Source: Saccharibacillus alkalitolerans (lineage in GTDB: Bacteria > Bacillota > Bacilli > Paenibacillales > Paenibacillaceae). From it: a stretch of DNA of 64,000 nt. Below are positions 35,016 through 43,678 of the stretch, piece after piece; positions within the stretch are counted from its first letter, which is position 1, and each line of letters starts with the position of its first letter. A program made the position numbers and the translations under genes. The notes beneath the pieces were generated by a model. That model saw only the letters and a program-made list of their open reading frames with translations, had not been told where the DNA came from and did no database searches. The DNA is taken from the NCBI RefSeq assembly GCF_011090185.1, contig NZ_JAAFGS010000001.1, positions 310,001 through 374,000 of the forward strand, given 5' to 3'.

Positions 35016-36467
35016 ATGTCAAAACAACAAATTGGCGTGGTCGGCTTGGCCGTCATGGGCAAAAATTTGGCTCTGAATATTGAGAGCAAAGGGTTTACCG
35101 TCTCGGTATATAACCGCTCCCCGCAGAAGACGCACGATCTGGTCGAGGAAGCGAAAGGCAAAAATCTCGTAGGCACATTCTCGGTGGAAGAATTCGTTCA
35201 ATCGCTCGAAGTGCCGCGCAAGATCCTGATCATGGTTCAAGCGGGTCCGGCGACGGACGCGACGATCGAGCAGCTGATTCCGCATCTGGATCAGGGCGAC
35301 ATCATCATCGACGGCGGCAACGCCTACTTCCCGGACACGCAGCGCCGCAGCGAAGACCTCGAAGCCAAAGGCTTCCGTTTCATCGGCACGGGCGTATCCG
35401 GCGGCGAAGAAGGCGCGCTCAAAGGCCCCGCGATCATGCCGGGCGGTCCGAAAAGCGCGTACGAGCTGGTCGAGCCGATCCTGACTTCGATCTCGGCCCA
35501 CGTGAACGGCGATCCTTGCTGTACATACATCGGACCTGGCGGCGCGGGCCACTACGTCAAGATGGTACACAACGGCATCGAGTACGGCGATATGCAGCTG
35601 ATCGGCGAAGCGTACCACCTGCTTAAGGACGTGGTCGGCGCCGACACGGACGAACTGCACCAAATCTTCGGCGAGTGGAACAAAGGCGAACTCGACAGCT
35701 ACCTGATCGAGATCACGACCGACATTTTCTCGCAAAAAGATCCGGAAACCGGCAAGCCGATGGTCGACGTCATCCTCGACGCCGCCGGCCAAAAAGGCAC
35801 GGGCAAATGGACCAGCCAAAGCGCTCTCGACCTGGGCGTTCCGCTGTCCATGATCACGGAATCCGTATTCGCGCGGTTCCTGTCCGCCATGAAGGAAGAG
35901 CGCGTGGCGGCCAGCAAAGTGCTGAGCGGACCGAAAGCGGCAGCCTTCTCCGGCGATCGCGCCGAGTTCATCGAGAACGTGCGCAGAGCGCTGTTCGCAA
36001 GTAAGATCGTTTCGTACGCGCAGGGCTTCGCGCAGATGCGCGCCGCTTCCGACGAATACGGCTGGGATCTGCAGTACGGCAACATCGCCATGATCTTCCG
36101 CGGCGGCTGCATCATCCGTTCGCAGTTCCTGCAAAACATCAAGGACGCGTACGACAAGGACGGCAAGCTGGCGAACCTGCTGCTCGACGATTACTTCAAG
36201 GGCGTCATCGAGAACTACCAGGATTCGTGGCGTCAAGTCGTGGCCGCGGCCGTCACGAACGGCATTCCGGTTCCGGGCTTCTCCAGCGCCTTGGCTTACT
36301 ACGACAGCTACCGCACGGAGCGTCTGCCGGCGAACCTGCTCCAGGCGCAGCGCGACTACTTCGGCGCCCACACGTTCAAACGCGTGGACAAAGAAGGCGT
36401 GTTCCACCACGAGTGGCTCGACCTGGACAACGGCACGCTCGACCTGCCGAACACGAAAAACCAGTAA
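35016..36467 (+). CDS. gndA: 6-phosphogluconate dehydrogenase (decarboxylating, NADP+)
   Basis: Oxidises 6-phosphogluconate to ribulose-5-phosphate, CO2 and NADPH in the pentose-phosphate pathway. The 483-residue protein has the dinucleotide fold [19 protein letters not shown]-type NRSPQKT, the substrate motif [15 protein letters not shown](A), [12 protein letters not shown] with the catalytic Lys shortly before it (GHYVKMV), and the long helical C-terminal domain. Full length. Ribulose-5-phosphate is also the hxlA substrate. Monocistronic with promoter at 34939 and terminator at 36500. Confidence 0.97.
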   Translation: MSKQQIGVVGLAVMGKNLALNIESKGFTVSVYNRSPQKTHDLVEEAKGKNLVGTFSVEEFVQSLEVPRKILIMVQAGPATDATIEQLIPHLDQGDIIIDGGNAYFPDTQRRSEDLEAKGFRFIGTGVSGGEEGALKGPAIMPGGPKSAYELVEPILTSISAHVNGDPCCTYIGPGGAGHYVKMVHNGIEYGDMQLIGEAYHLLKDVVGADTDELHQIFGEWNKGELDSYLIEITTDIFSQKDPETGKPMVDVILDAAGQKGTGKWTSQSALDLGVPLSMITESVFARFLSAMKEERVAASKVLSGPKAAAFSGDRAEFIENVRRALFASKIVSYAQGFAQMRAASDEYGWDLQYGNIAMIFRGGCIIRSQFLQNIKDAYDKDGKLANLLLDDYFKGVIENYQDSWRQVVAAAVTNGIPVPGFSSALAYYDSYRTERLPANLLQAQRDYFGAHTFKRVDKEGVFHHEWLDLDNGTLDLPNTKNQ

Positions 36468-36499
36468 TCGGAAAAAGCCTTTCATCCCTTCGGATGAAC

Positions 36500-36546
36500 A
36501 GCGGCGGGGGCCGTCTTTCGGGACTGCCCTGCGCCGCTTTTTCTTT
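36500..36546 (+). terminator. Terminator of gndA
   Basis: Outer AGCGGCG/CGCCGCT stem followed by TTTTCTTTT. A separate TTCATCC/GGATGAA hairpin precedes it at 36481-36498. Confidence 0.75.
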
Positions 36547-36587
36547 TGCCGAACAGAGGTAATTTAACGCTTCACAGCGTCTAATTA

Positions 36588-36616
36588 TTGAACAAGACGG
36601 AACGAGCGTGTATAGT
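36588..36616 (+). promoter_or_regulatory. Promoter-like sequence facing aroA, antisense to the rhodanese gene
   Basis: TTGAAC (36588-36593), 17-bp spacer, TATAGT (36611-36616). The first coding gene in this direction is aroA (37117), beyond the opposite-strand rhodanese gene. Confidence 0.5.
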
Positions 36617-36672
36617 GGAGGAAGCGGAAAAGCTGTGCGGGACCGATAAGCGGCCGGGGAAGGGCAGACATG

Positions 36673-36699
36673 AAAAAAGGAGCCCGCGCGGGGCTCCTT
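36673..36699 (-). terminator. Terminator of the rhodanese gene
   Basis: AAGGAGCCC/GGGCTCCTT stem with T-run on the minus strand. Confidence 0.8.
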
Positions 36700-36707
36700 C
36701 TGCCGGA

Positions 36708-37016
36708 TCAGTCTTCGTCTTCATGCCAGGCGATCATGCCGCCGGTCATGTTGACGACGTTGTCGAATCCGGATTGCTCCAGATATTCGCAGGCGCGTTC
36801 GCTGCGGTAGCCGCTGCGGCAGATGAACACCGTCTCGCGGTCGGGATCGAGTTCGTCCAATCGTCCGGCCAGTTGGCCGAGCGGAATGTGGACGGCGCCG
36901 GGGATCATGCCCTGGGCCACTTCTTCCGGCTCGCGGACGTCGATCATCAGCGGGGCGTCGCCCCGTTCGATACGCTCGCGCAGCTCCGAAGGTTGTATTT
37001 GCGTAATAGGATTCAT
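36708..37016 (-). CDS. Single-domain rhodanese-like sulfurtransferase
   Basis: A 102-residue rhodanese domain: MIDVREPEEVAQGMIPGA, active-site cysteine loop ICRSGYRS, and VNMTGGMIAWHE at the end. Moves sulfur through a persulfide on the Cys (C-R-S-G-Y-R). Partner unknown. ATG at 37016 follows AGGAAGG. Divergent from aroA. Confidence 0.93.
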   Translation of the reverse strand: MNPITQIQPSELRERIERGDAPLMIDVREPEEVAQGMIPGAVHIPLGQLAGRLDELDPDRETVFICRSGYRSERACEYLEQSGFDNVVNMTGGMIAWHEDED

Positions 37017-37116
37017 GGCCTTCCTGCCTTTCGGTTGGGATAGGTCCATGATAGCGAACGGGAAAAACCCGTGTCAAACTCAAATATTTTAAGGGAACGG
37101 CTTGGAGGGGAAAAGC

Positions 37117-38406
37117 ATGGACGTGATTGTCAGACGCACCGAGAAACTGGAAGGCGCCATCGAGGCGCTGTCTTCCAAAAATTATACGACGCGCTATCTG
37201 CTGGCCGCCGCGCTGGCGGACGGCACGAGCACCGTGCGCTTCCCTGCGCACAGCGAAGACAGCGACGCCATGCGGCGCTGCATCGCGGAATTGGGAGCGG
37301 AGCTGGAAGAAGACGACGAGAAGATCGTCATCAAGGGCTTCGGACGGCAGCCGAAAAAGATCGCCGAGCTGAACGTGGGCAACGCGGGCGCCGTGCTGCG
37401 CTTTCTGCTGGCCGTCTCGGCGCTGTCGGAAGACGTTCACTTCGTCAATACGTATCCGGATTCGCTGGGCAAGCGTCCGCATGACGATCTCATCGACGCC
37501 TTGACGCAGATGGGCGCGCGGATCGATCACAACGGAGGCCGGCTGCCGATCACGGTCAAAGGACCGGTCAAAGGCGGCAAAGTGACCGTATCGGGCGAAG
37601 TCAGTTCGCAGTATCTCAGCGCGCTGCTCTTTTTGACGCCGCTGCTCGAAGCGGACAGCGAAATTACGGTCACGGGCGACCTGAAGTCGAAAGTCGTCGT
37701 CGGGCAGACGCTCGAAGTACTGGAGCAGGCCGGCATCGCCATCGAAGCGAACGACGATTATTCGCTGTTCCGCGTGCCGGGCGGCCAGTTCTACCGGGCG
37801 GGCGAGTATGCGGTCCAGGGCGATTATCCGGGTTCCGCCGCGATTCTGGCGGCCGCCTCCGTTTTGCCGTCCGACGTCACCGTGCGCCGCTTGGCCGTGA
37901 ACAGCAAGCAGGGCGAACGGGCCGTCGTCGACGTGCTGCGGATGATGGAAGCGCCGCTGACGCACGAGAACGACATTGCCGTCGTGCGGGGAACCGGCAG
38001 CTTGAAAGCCGTCGAATTCGACGGCGACGCCGCTACCGACGCGGTACTGGCAATGGTTGCCGCGGCCGTGTTCGCCGAAGGGACGTCGCGTTTTTATAAC
38101 GTGGAGAACCTGCGCTACAAGGAATGCGACCGCATCACCGATTATCTGGCCGAGCTGCGCAAAGCGGGCGCGGACGTGGAGGAAAAGCGCGACGAAATCA
38201 TCGTGCACGGCCGCCCGCAGGGCGTTGCCGGCGGCGTCCGGATCGACTCGCATTACGACCACCGCGTGATCATGGCTCTCACGATCGTGGGCCTGCGCGC
38301 CGACCAGCCGATCACGATTGCCGACGCCTATCATGTCGCCAAGTCGTATCCCGGATTTTTCGACGACATGATCGCGCTTGGCGCCAATGTCGAATGGGTA
38401 AAGTAA
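37117..38406 (+). CDS. aroA: EPSP synthase-like 3-phosphoshikimate 1-carboxyvinyltransferase, divergent
   Basis: Adds enolpyruvate from PEP to shikimate-3-phosphate. The 429-residue protein keeps the family plan: KNYTTR (residues 21-26, K-S-x-x-x-R region with Ser replaced by Asn), SSQYLSALLF, NLRYKECDR (N-x-x-x-K-E-x-D-R) and DHRVIMA. The PEP loop is GNAGAVLRFL (88-97), so the usual GNAGT-x-x-R-P has Ala and Phe where Escherichia coli has Thr97 and Pro101. It has no other aro gene nearby, which suggests a second paralogue (inference). ATG at 37117 follows GGAGGGG. The CoA-binding gene lies 67 bp downstream. Confidence 0.88.
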   Translation: MDVIVRRTEKLEGAIEALSSKNYTTRYLLAAALADGTSTVRFPAHSEDSDAMRRCIAELGAELEEDDEKIVIKGFGRQPKKIAELNVGNAGAVLRFLLAVSALSEDVHFVNTYPDSLGKRPHDDLIDALTQMGARIDHNGGRLPITVKGPVKGGKVTVSGEVSSQYLSALLFLTPLLEADSEITVTGDLKSKVVVGQTLEVLEQAGIAIEANDDYSLFRVPGGQFYRAGEYAVQGDYPGSAAILAAASVLPSDVTVRRLAVNSKQGERAVVDVLRMMEAPLTHENDIAVVRGTGSLKAVEFDGDAATDAVLAMVAAAVFAEGTSRFYNVENLRYKECDRITDYLAELRKAGADVEEKRDEIIVHGRPQGVAGGVRIDSHYDHRVIMALTIVGLRADQPITIADAYHVAKSYPGFFDDMIALGANVEWVK

Positions 38407-38473
38407 GGTCAAACGGATAAATAACAAAGAAACGTATTCCAGGATTCATTCGAGAATCAAGGAGGAGTCTAAC

Positions 38474-38908
38474 ATGCCTTTCCAAAATCCAAGCCGGGAA
38501 GAAATCGGAAAGCTTCTTGAGCAGGCCGGCAATATTGCGGTCGTCGGCTTGTCCGACAAGCCGGACCGGACGTCGTACATGGTCTCGCAGGCGATGCAGT
38601 CGCGCGGTTACCGCATCATTCCGGTCAATCCGACCGCCGCGGGGCAAGAAATTCTCGGCGAGACCTGCTACGCGTCGCTGGCCGACGTGCCGGAGCCGAT
38701 CGACATCGTCGACGTGTTCCGCCGCAGCGAATTTTGCGCCGACGTGGCCCGCGATGCCGCGGCCGTCGGCGCAAAGACGCTGTGGCTGCAGTCGGGCGTA
38801 TACAGCGACGAAGCCGCCGGGATCGCGGGCGAAGCCGGCATGACCGTCATTATGGACCGCTGCATCAAGGTCGAAGACGCCGTAACCGGCGCCGGAAGCC
38901 GACGCTGA
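38474..38908 (+). CDS. CoA-binding domain protein (YccU-like)
   Basis: A 144-residue Rossmann-type protein: AVVGLSDKPDRTSYMVSQ, then IIPVNPTAAGQEILGET, PIDIVDVFRRSEF and TLWLQSGVYSDEA. This is the CoA-binding domain of the YccU family, related to succinyl-CoA ligase alpha. It is a single domain, so a regulator or carrier role is likely rather than catalysis. ATG follows AAGGAGGAG. Probably co-transcribed with aroA. Confidence 0.92.
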   Translation: MPFQNPSREEIGKLLEQAGNIAVVGLSDKPDRTSYMVSQAMQSRGYRIIPVNPTAAGQEILGETCYASLADVPEPIDIVDVFRRSEFCADVARDAAAVGAKTLWLQSGVYSDEAAGIAGEAGMTVIMDRCIKVEDAVTGAGSRR

Positions 38909-38937
38909 ACAGGTCGTTCGGTCTGATCAACCCAACG

Positions 38938-39090
38938 TGCCTTGAAAGTCTAACGCAGCTGGAAGCGAGAAGACGGAGAGAGAACTTCAGTGAAGTACGG
39001 GCTTTCGTAGAAAGCCACTTCGGAAGCATATGCTAACGAATTTCTCCCGCGGCTGACGAGCTTCTACAACGAATAGGATTTTTGAGGGCA
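38938..39090. repeat. Foldback element, copy 2
   Basis: A 153-bp relative of 32825-33016. Ends TGCCTTGAAAG and TTTTTGAGGGCA still pair although four of the first six bases differ from copy 1. The middle arm is GAGAGAACTTC (38978-38988) with GAATTTCTCCC (39038-39048). The apex is replaced by a shorter hairpin GGCTTTC-GTA-GAAAGCC (39000-39016) inside GAAG/CTTC. Both copies are preceded by CAACGTG and followed by GCCTG plus a terminator. The 299-bp region 38909-39207 contains this, the terminator and the ptsG promoter. Confidence 0.72.
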
Positions 39091-39096
39091 GCCTGG

Positions 39097-39124
39097 GGCT
39101 CTTCCGATAAGGAAGAGCCTTTTT
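39097..39124 (+). terminator. Terminator directly after foldback copy 2
   Basis: GGCTCTTCC/GGAAGAGCC stem with GATAA loop and five T. Confidence 0.85.
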
Positions 39125-39151
39125 GCCGCGCGTAAAAGCGCCGCAAATTCT

Positions 39152-39180
39152 TTGACAAACGCCCCTTCAAAGCTTAACAT
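39152..39180 (+). promoter_or_regulatory. Promoter of the PTS operon
   Basis: Consensus TTGACA (39152-39157), 17-bp spacer, TAACAT (39175-39180). Confidence 0.75.
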
Positions 39181-39207
39181 TTGAAGGAAGAGAGGAGAGG
39201 GACGTCT

Positions 39208-41085
39208 TTGAATTGGTTAGGTTCGCTTCAACAGCTTGGCCGGGCCGTGATGATCCCGACAATGGTCCTCCCCGCGGCGGCCATTCTGCTCAGCGCGGGC
39301 AGTCTTCCCTGGGGAGCGTGGGGGCTTCCCGGCGTATCCGAAGCGTTGAACGTGGCAGGCTCGGGCGTACTGCTCTACCTGCCCTATTTATTTGCCGTAG
39401 GCGTAGCGCTGGGGCTTGCCAATCAGGCGGGATATGCGGGTCTGGCGGCGCTCATGGGCATGACGATCTACGAACGGGTCATCGACCACTTCGCGAGCGG
39501 TCAGATTCAGCCGACGACTTTGATCGGCATTCTGCTCGGCGCCATCGCCGGTGCGCTGTACAACCGTTTCAAAGACTTCAAGCTTCCGGAAACGATCCAG
39601 TTCTTCGGCGGATCGCGTTTCGTTCTGCTGTTTATGGGGCTTCTGTCGGCCTTGTTCGCGTTCGCCATGCTGGCGGTCGGGCCGCTGCTTCAGGCGCTGA
39701 TCGATTGGATGGACCTTGAAGTTCAAGCGACGGGCGGCTTCGGGTTGTTCGTATACGGCATTTTATACCGGGTGCTGTCGGCTTTCGGGCTGCACCATCT
39801 GCTCAACAATATCGTCTGGTTCCAGTTCGGCTCTTACGAGACGGCTTCCGGCATGATCGTGCAGGGCGACCTGCCCCGCTTCTTTGCCGGCGATCCGACC
39901 GCGGGCCTGTTCATGGCGGGCTTGTTCCCGATCATGATGTTTGCGCTGCCCGCAACCGCGATGGCCGTCATCCACGAAGCGCGCGAGGATCTCAAACCCA
40001 AAGTACGCAAGACGTTCGTCCGCGCGGCGCTGGTTTGCCTGCTGACCGGGGTATCGGAGCAGATCGAATTCGCCTTCCTGTTCGCGTCGCCGTTTCTGTT
40101 CGCGCTGCACGCCGTGCTTGCGGGCTTCGCGATGTGGCTGACGTACGCGCTGGACATTCATCACGGCTTTTCGTATTCCGCCGGCCTGATCGACTTCGTG
40201 CTGAACTTCCATCTGTCGACCAACGGCTGGCTGCTGATTCCGATCGGCATCGTCTACGGGCTGGGCTATTACGTGTTGTTCCGCTGGGCGATCCGCAAGT
40301 TCCAGATTCCGACGCCGGGCCGCGAGGAAGGCTCGACGCTCGAAGACTGGGCCGGCAACATTCCCTACCGCGCGCCGCTCATTTTGCAGGCGCTCGGGGG
40401 CCGGGACAATATCGTGCAGGTGCAGGCGTGCATCACCCGGCTTCGCCTGACGGTGGCGAACGATCGGAAGATCGACGGCCATGCGCTCAAATCGCTCGGT
40501 TCCGCGGGCCTCATCCGACTCGGCGGAGGCAACGTGCAGGTCGTGTTCGGCACGTATTCCGAGCTGATCCGGGAAGAGATCAACAAGCTGATCGACCGCG
40601 AGCTGGACCACGTGCTGTTTTCCTCGCCGGTTCAGGGCCGCATGATACCGCTCGACGAAGTGCCGGACCAAATTTTCGCGAAAAAGTTGGTCGGGGACGG
40701 CGTGGCGTTCATTCCGGAAAAAGACGAGCTGGTATCGCCGGTCGCCGGCACGGTGCTGCACGTTTATCCGACGCAGCACGCGCTGGGCATCCGGACGAAC
40801 GAGGAGGTCGACGTGCTGCTGCACGTCGGCATCGACACCTCGCATCTCGAAGGGGCGTTCGAAGCGTTCGTGCAGGTCGGGGATATCGTCGAGCCGGGGC
40901 AGCTGCTGATTCGCTTCGACCTGCCGCTGCTGCGGGAAAAAGCCAAGTCGCTCGCAACGCCTATGCTGATCACGAATCCGGACCGAGTGCGATCCTGGAG
41001 CTTCGCGCCGTTCAAAGCGGTCAAAAAAGGCCAGGGATCGGTCATGTCGGTCGTACTCTACGATAAAGAGAACATCCCGAAATAA
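39208..41085 (+). CDS. PTS glucose/N-acetylglucosamine-family EIICBA permease
   Basis: Phosphotransferase transporter taking up and phosphorylating glucose or N-acetylglucosamine. The 625-residue protein has the membrane IIC domain (~1-385, about ten hydrophobic segments, FGLHHLLNNIVWFQFGSYE), IIB (phospho-Cys in QACITRLRLTV, ~408) and IIA (SPVAGTVLHVYP, phospho-His in LLHVGIDTSHLEG, ~538). Glucose versus GlcNAc cannot be settled by eye. TTG at 39208 has GGAGAGG 7 nt upstream; the more upstream TTG at 39181 lies before the RBS. Operon with a tiny frame and ptsI; no ptsH. Confidence 0.93.
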   Translation: MNWLGSLQQLGRAVMIPTMVLPAAAILLSAGSLPWGAWGLPGVSEALNVAGSGVLLYLPYLFAVGVALGLANQAGYAGLAALMGMTIYERVIDHFASGQIQPTTLIGILLGAIAGALYNRFKDFKLPETIQFFGGSRFVLLFMGLLSALFAFAMLAVGPLLQALIDWMDLEVQATGGFGLFVYGILYRVLSAFGLHHLLNNIVWFQFGSYETASGMIVQGDLPRFFAGDPTAGLFMAGLFPIMMFALPATAMAVIHEAREDLKPKVRKTFVRAALVCLLTGVSEQIEFAFLFASPFLFALHAVLAGFAMWLTYALDIHHGFSYSAGLIDFVLNFHLSTNGWLLIPIGIVYGLGYYVLFRWAIRKFQIPTPGREEGSTLEDWAGNIPYRAPLILQALGGRDNIVQVQACITRLRLTVANDRKIDGHALKSLGSAGLIRLGGGNVQVVFGTYSELIREEINKLIDRELDHVLFSSPVQGRMIPLDEVPDQIFAKKLVGDGVAFIPEKDELVSPVAGTVLHVYPTQHALGIRTNEEVDVLLHVGIDTSHLEGAFEAFVQVGDIVEPGQLLIRFDLPLLREKAKSLATPMLITNPDRVRSWSFAPFKAVKKGQGSVMSVVLYDKENIPK

Positions 41086-41100
41086 AGAGGAGATGAAAAA

Positions 41101-41181
41101 GTGTCTCACGCGCTCCAAGACGTCAGCCGTTTATTTCGGGATCGCATAACAGAAAGAGAAACGAGAGGGGGAGAACGATGA
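41101..41181 (+). CDS. Possible 26-codon small protein coupled to ptsI
   Basis: GTG at 41101 has GAGGAG 8 nt upstream and opens a 26-residue frame (SHALQDVSRLFRDRITERE..., charged, single helix) whose TGA overlaps the ptsI ATG as ATGA. This layout suggests translational coupling or a small regulatory peptide. It takes the place where ptsH might be expected. No homologue known to me. Confidence 0.35.
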   Translation: MSHALQDVSRLFRDRITERETRGGER

Positions 41182-42902
41182 TAACCTGTATCGGAGCCGC
41201 GCCCGGCGTTGCGATCGGGAGAGCTTTCGTTCTGCCGACATGGGAATGGGACGTACCGGACCAAAAGATGGACGTCGTTGATCTGACGCGCGAATTCGAG
41301 CGTTTGACCGAAGGCATCCGAACGTCCCGCTGCGAGATCGAGGACATGAAAAAAGAAGTGAAGGAAATGGTGGGGCCGGAAGAGTCGAGCATCTTCGACG
41401 CCCATCTCGCCATTCTCGAAGATCCGGTATTCATGAGCGAAATCCGGGGCATTATCGAACGGCAGTACAAAGCGGCGGAAGTGGCGGTCAAGGAGGCGAT
41501 CGACCATTTCGTCACCATGTTCGATCTGCTCGACGACGAATACATGAAGGAGCGGGCGGCCGATATCAAAGATGTGGGCAACCGGCTGCTCAAGCATCTT
41601 CTGGGAGCGCCGGAAATCAAGCTGCCGTCCGATACCCAGCCGTATATCCTCGTGGCCAAGGAGCTGTCCCCGTCGCAGCTTGTGCACTTGAATCCGCAGC
41701 ATGTGCTCGGCATCGTGACGCTGATTGGCGGCAAAACGTCGCATACGGCGATTATGTCGCGAGCCATCGGAATTCCGCTGGTAGCGGGATTGGAAGGCAA
41801 GCGGGAAGAACCGTTCCAGACCGGCGAGCTGCTCGTGATCGACGGGGACGAAGGCGTCCTGTTTGCCGAGCCGGATGAAGGGACGCTGCGCATTTACGAG
41901 GAGAAGCGCCGAAAGCTTCAGCGCAAAAAGGAACAGCTGCAGCTGCTGGCCGAAGTCGAAGCGGTTACCCGCGACGGCGAACGCTTGACGCTCGCGGCCA
42001 ATATCAGCTCGTTCAAAGAGCTGGAAACTTCGCTCAAGCACGGGGCCCAGGGCGTCGGATTGTTCCGAACGGAGTTTCTCTACATGGATCGTTCGGAGTT
42101 CCCAAGCGAAGAAGAGCAGTTCGAGGTGTACCGCCGCATTGCGGAACGGACGAACGGCCAGTCGGTCGTCATCCGCACGCTCGATATCGGCGGCGACAAG
42201 CAGCTGGATTACTTGTCGCTGCCGGAGGAAGATAATCCGTTTCTCGGTTATCGGGCGATCCGGATCAGCCTCGACCGTCACGATTTGTTCCTGACCCAGC
42301 TGCGGGCGATCTTGCGCGCCAGCGCTTTCGGCGACGTCAAAATCATGTATCCGATGATCTCCTCGGTCGACGAAGTTCGTCAGGCCAAAGAGCTGCTCCG
42401 CAGAGCGATGATTCAGCTTGACGAGCGCGGCGAAGCGTACAACCCGGACATTCCGGTCGGAATTATGATCGAAGTGCCGGCGGCGGCCGCGATTGCGGAC
42501 CTGCTGGCCGAAGAAGTCGATTTTTTCAGCATCGGAACCAACGATCTTGTCCAGTATGTGCTGGCGGTCGACCGGATGAACGAACAGATCGCGCATATGT
42601 ATCATCCGTATCATCCGGCCGTGCTGCGGATGCTGCGCATGACGGCGAACGCGGCCCGCGAGCGCGGGATCGAAGTGAGCGTGTGCGGCGAGATGGCCGG
42701 CGACGAACGGGCGATTCCGATCTGGCTGGAACTCGGTGTCGGCAAGCTCAGCATGTCGCCGCAGTCCCTGCTGCGGGTGAAACACCGCATCTTGAACACG
42801 ACGGCGTCCGAAGCGCGGGAAGCCGGACGGGAGTGCTTCAAGCTCGGGCGTTCCGGCGAGATCGAGCGGCTGCTGTCGGAGTACGTGACTCCGGTCGTAT
42901 AG
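41178..42902 (+). CDS. ptsI: PTS enzyme I (phosphoenolpyruvate-protein phosphotransferase)
   Basis: General PTS component, takes phosphate from PEP and passes it to HPr. The 574-residue protein has the phospho-histidine motif GGKTSHTAIMSRA (~188), the PEP-binding GLFRTEFLYM and IGTNDLVQYVLAVDR, and C-terminal VCGEMAGDERA. Length matches the family. ATG at 41178 overlaps the small frame before it; GAGGGGG lies close upstream. Ends at a bidirectional terminator. Confidence 0.97.
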   Translation: MITCIGAAPGVAIGRAFVLPTWEWDVPDQKMDVVDLTREFERLTEGIRTSRCEIEDMKKEVKEMVGPEESSIFDAHLAILEDPVFMSEIRGIIERQYKAAEVAVKEAIDHFVTMFDLLDDEYMKERAADIKDVGNRLLKHLLGAPEIKLPSDTQPYILVAKELSPSQLVHLNPQHVLGIVTLIGGKTSHTAIMSRAIGIPLVAGLEGKREEPFQTGELLVIDGDEGVLFAEPDEGTLRIYEEKRRKLQRKKEQLQLLAEVEAVTRDGERLTLAANISSFKELETSLKHGAQGVGLFRTEFLYMDRSEFPSEEEQFEVYRRIAERTNGQSVVIRTLDIGGDKQLDYLSLPEEDNPFLGYRAIRISLDRHDLFLTQLRAILRASAFGDVKIMYPMISSVDEVRQAKELLRRAMIQLDERGEAYNPDIPVGIMIEVPAAAAIADLLAEEVDFFSIGTNDLVQYVLAVDRMNEQIAHMYHPYHPAVLRMLRMTANAARERGIEVSVCGEMAGDERAIPIWLELGVGKLSMSPQSLLRVKHRILNTTASEAREAGRECFKLGRSGEIERLLSEYVTPVV

Positions 42903-42944
42903 AAGAACACGGCGCCGACGAAGCGTCCGCCGCGATCGGCGCAA

Positions 42945-42979
42945 AAAAGAACCGCTCTCTGTGCGAGAGCGGTTCTTTT
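42945..42979. terminator. Bidirectional terminator
   Basis: Fifteen-base-pair perfect stem AAAAGAACCGCTCTC/GAGAGCGGTTCTTTT between ptsI and pfpI. Confidence 0.92.
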
Positions 42980-43004
42980 GGATGCGCGGAGCGGGAGATG
43001 ACGC

Positions 43005-43541
43005 TTACCGGGCGGCTTTCGAATTTGCCAGAGCCTCGCAAAATGCGCGCCCGTAAGGAGGAAGGTCGGGCGGTCTGCGGGCGGAGATGATATGGCCGTC
43101 GACGACGACCGGTTCGTCCTTCCAGACGGCGCCCGCGTTTTCCATATCGTCGCGGATGCCCGGCGTGGACGTGACCGTAACGCCGTCAAGGATTTTGGCC
43201 GAAATCAGTACCCATCCGGCATGGCAGATCTGTCCGATCGGCTTCTTCGCTTCGTGCATTTCGCGGACCAACTGAAGCACTTTCGGGTAGCGGCGAAGCT
43301 TATCGGGCGCCCAGCCGCCCGGAACGAGAATGCCGTCGTAATCGGCGCTGTCCAGCTCGTCGAAGCCGTACTCCGCTTCGGCGGGAACGCCGTATTTGCC
43401 GATATACGTTTTGCCTTTTTCCGCGCCGGCCAGATGAACTTCGGCTCCTTCTTCGCGTACCCGGTAAACGGGAACCCACAGCTCGAGATCTTCGAATTCC
43501 TCATCTACCAAAGCAATGACTTTTTTTCCGTCAAGACGCAT
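43005..43541 (-). CDS. DJ-1/PfpI family protein (class I glutamine amidotransferase-like)
   Basis: A 178-residue DJ-1/PfpI protein. The nucleophile elbow reads GQICHAGW with the reactive Cys; IIVPGGWAPD-like LVPGGWAPDKLRR precedes it. Members are peptidases, deglycases or chaperone-like stress proteins; the specific activity is unknown. ATG at 43541 has AAGGAAC nearby, while an ATG at 43559 has none. Promoter at 43621-43649, with a cre-like site further upstream. Confidence 0.9.
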   Translation of the reverse strand: MRLDGKKVIALVDEEFEDLELWVPVYRVREEGAEVHLAGAEKGKTYIGKYGVPAEAEYGFDELDSADYDGILVPGGWAPDKLRRYPKVLQLVREMHEAKKPIGQICHAGWVLISAKILDGVTVTSTPGIRDDMENAGAVWKDEPVVVDGHIISARRPPDLPPYGRAFCEALANSKAAR

Positions 43542-43620
43542 ATTCACCGTTCCTTCCATATTTTTGTCGACGAAGCGGGCAGCAAAGCGTATCGTTTCCG
43601 CCCCCTATATCACATGTATC

Positions 43621-43649
43621 ATTGTAACAGCCGGGAAGAAGCGCCGCAA
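43621..43649 (-). promoter_or_regulatory. Promoter of the PfpI-family gene
   Basis: Minus-strand TTGCGG (43644-43649), 17-bp spacer, TACAAT (43621-43626). Confidence 0.65.
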
Positions 43650-43678
43650 AAAAGAGAAGAAAAAAGCGAAAGTTTTTT

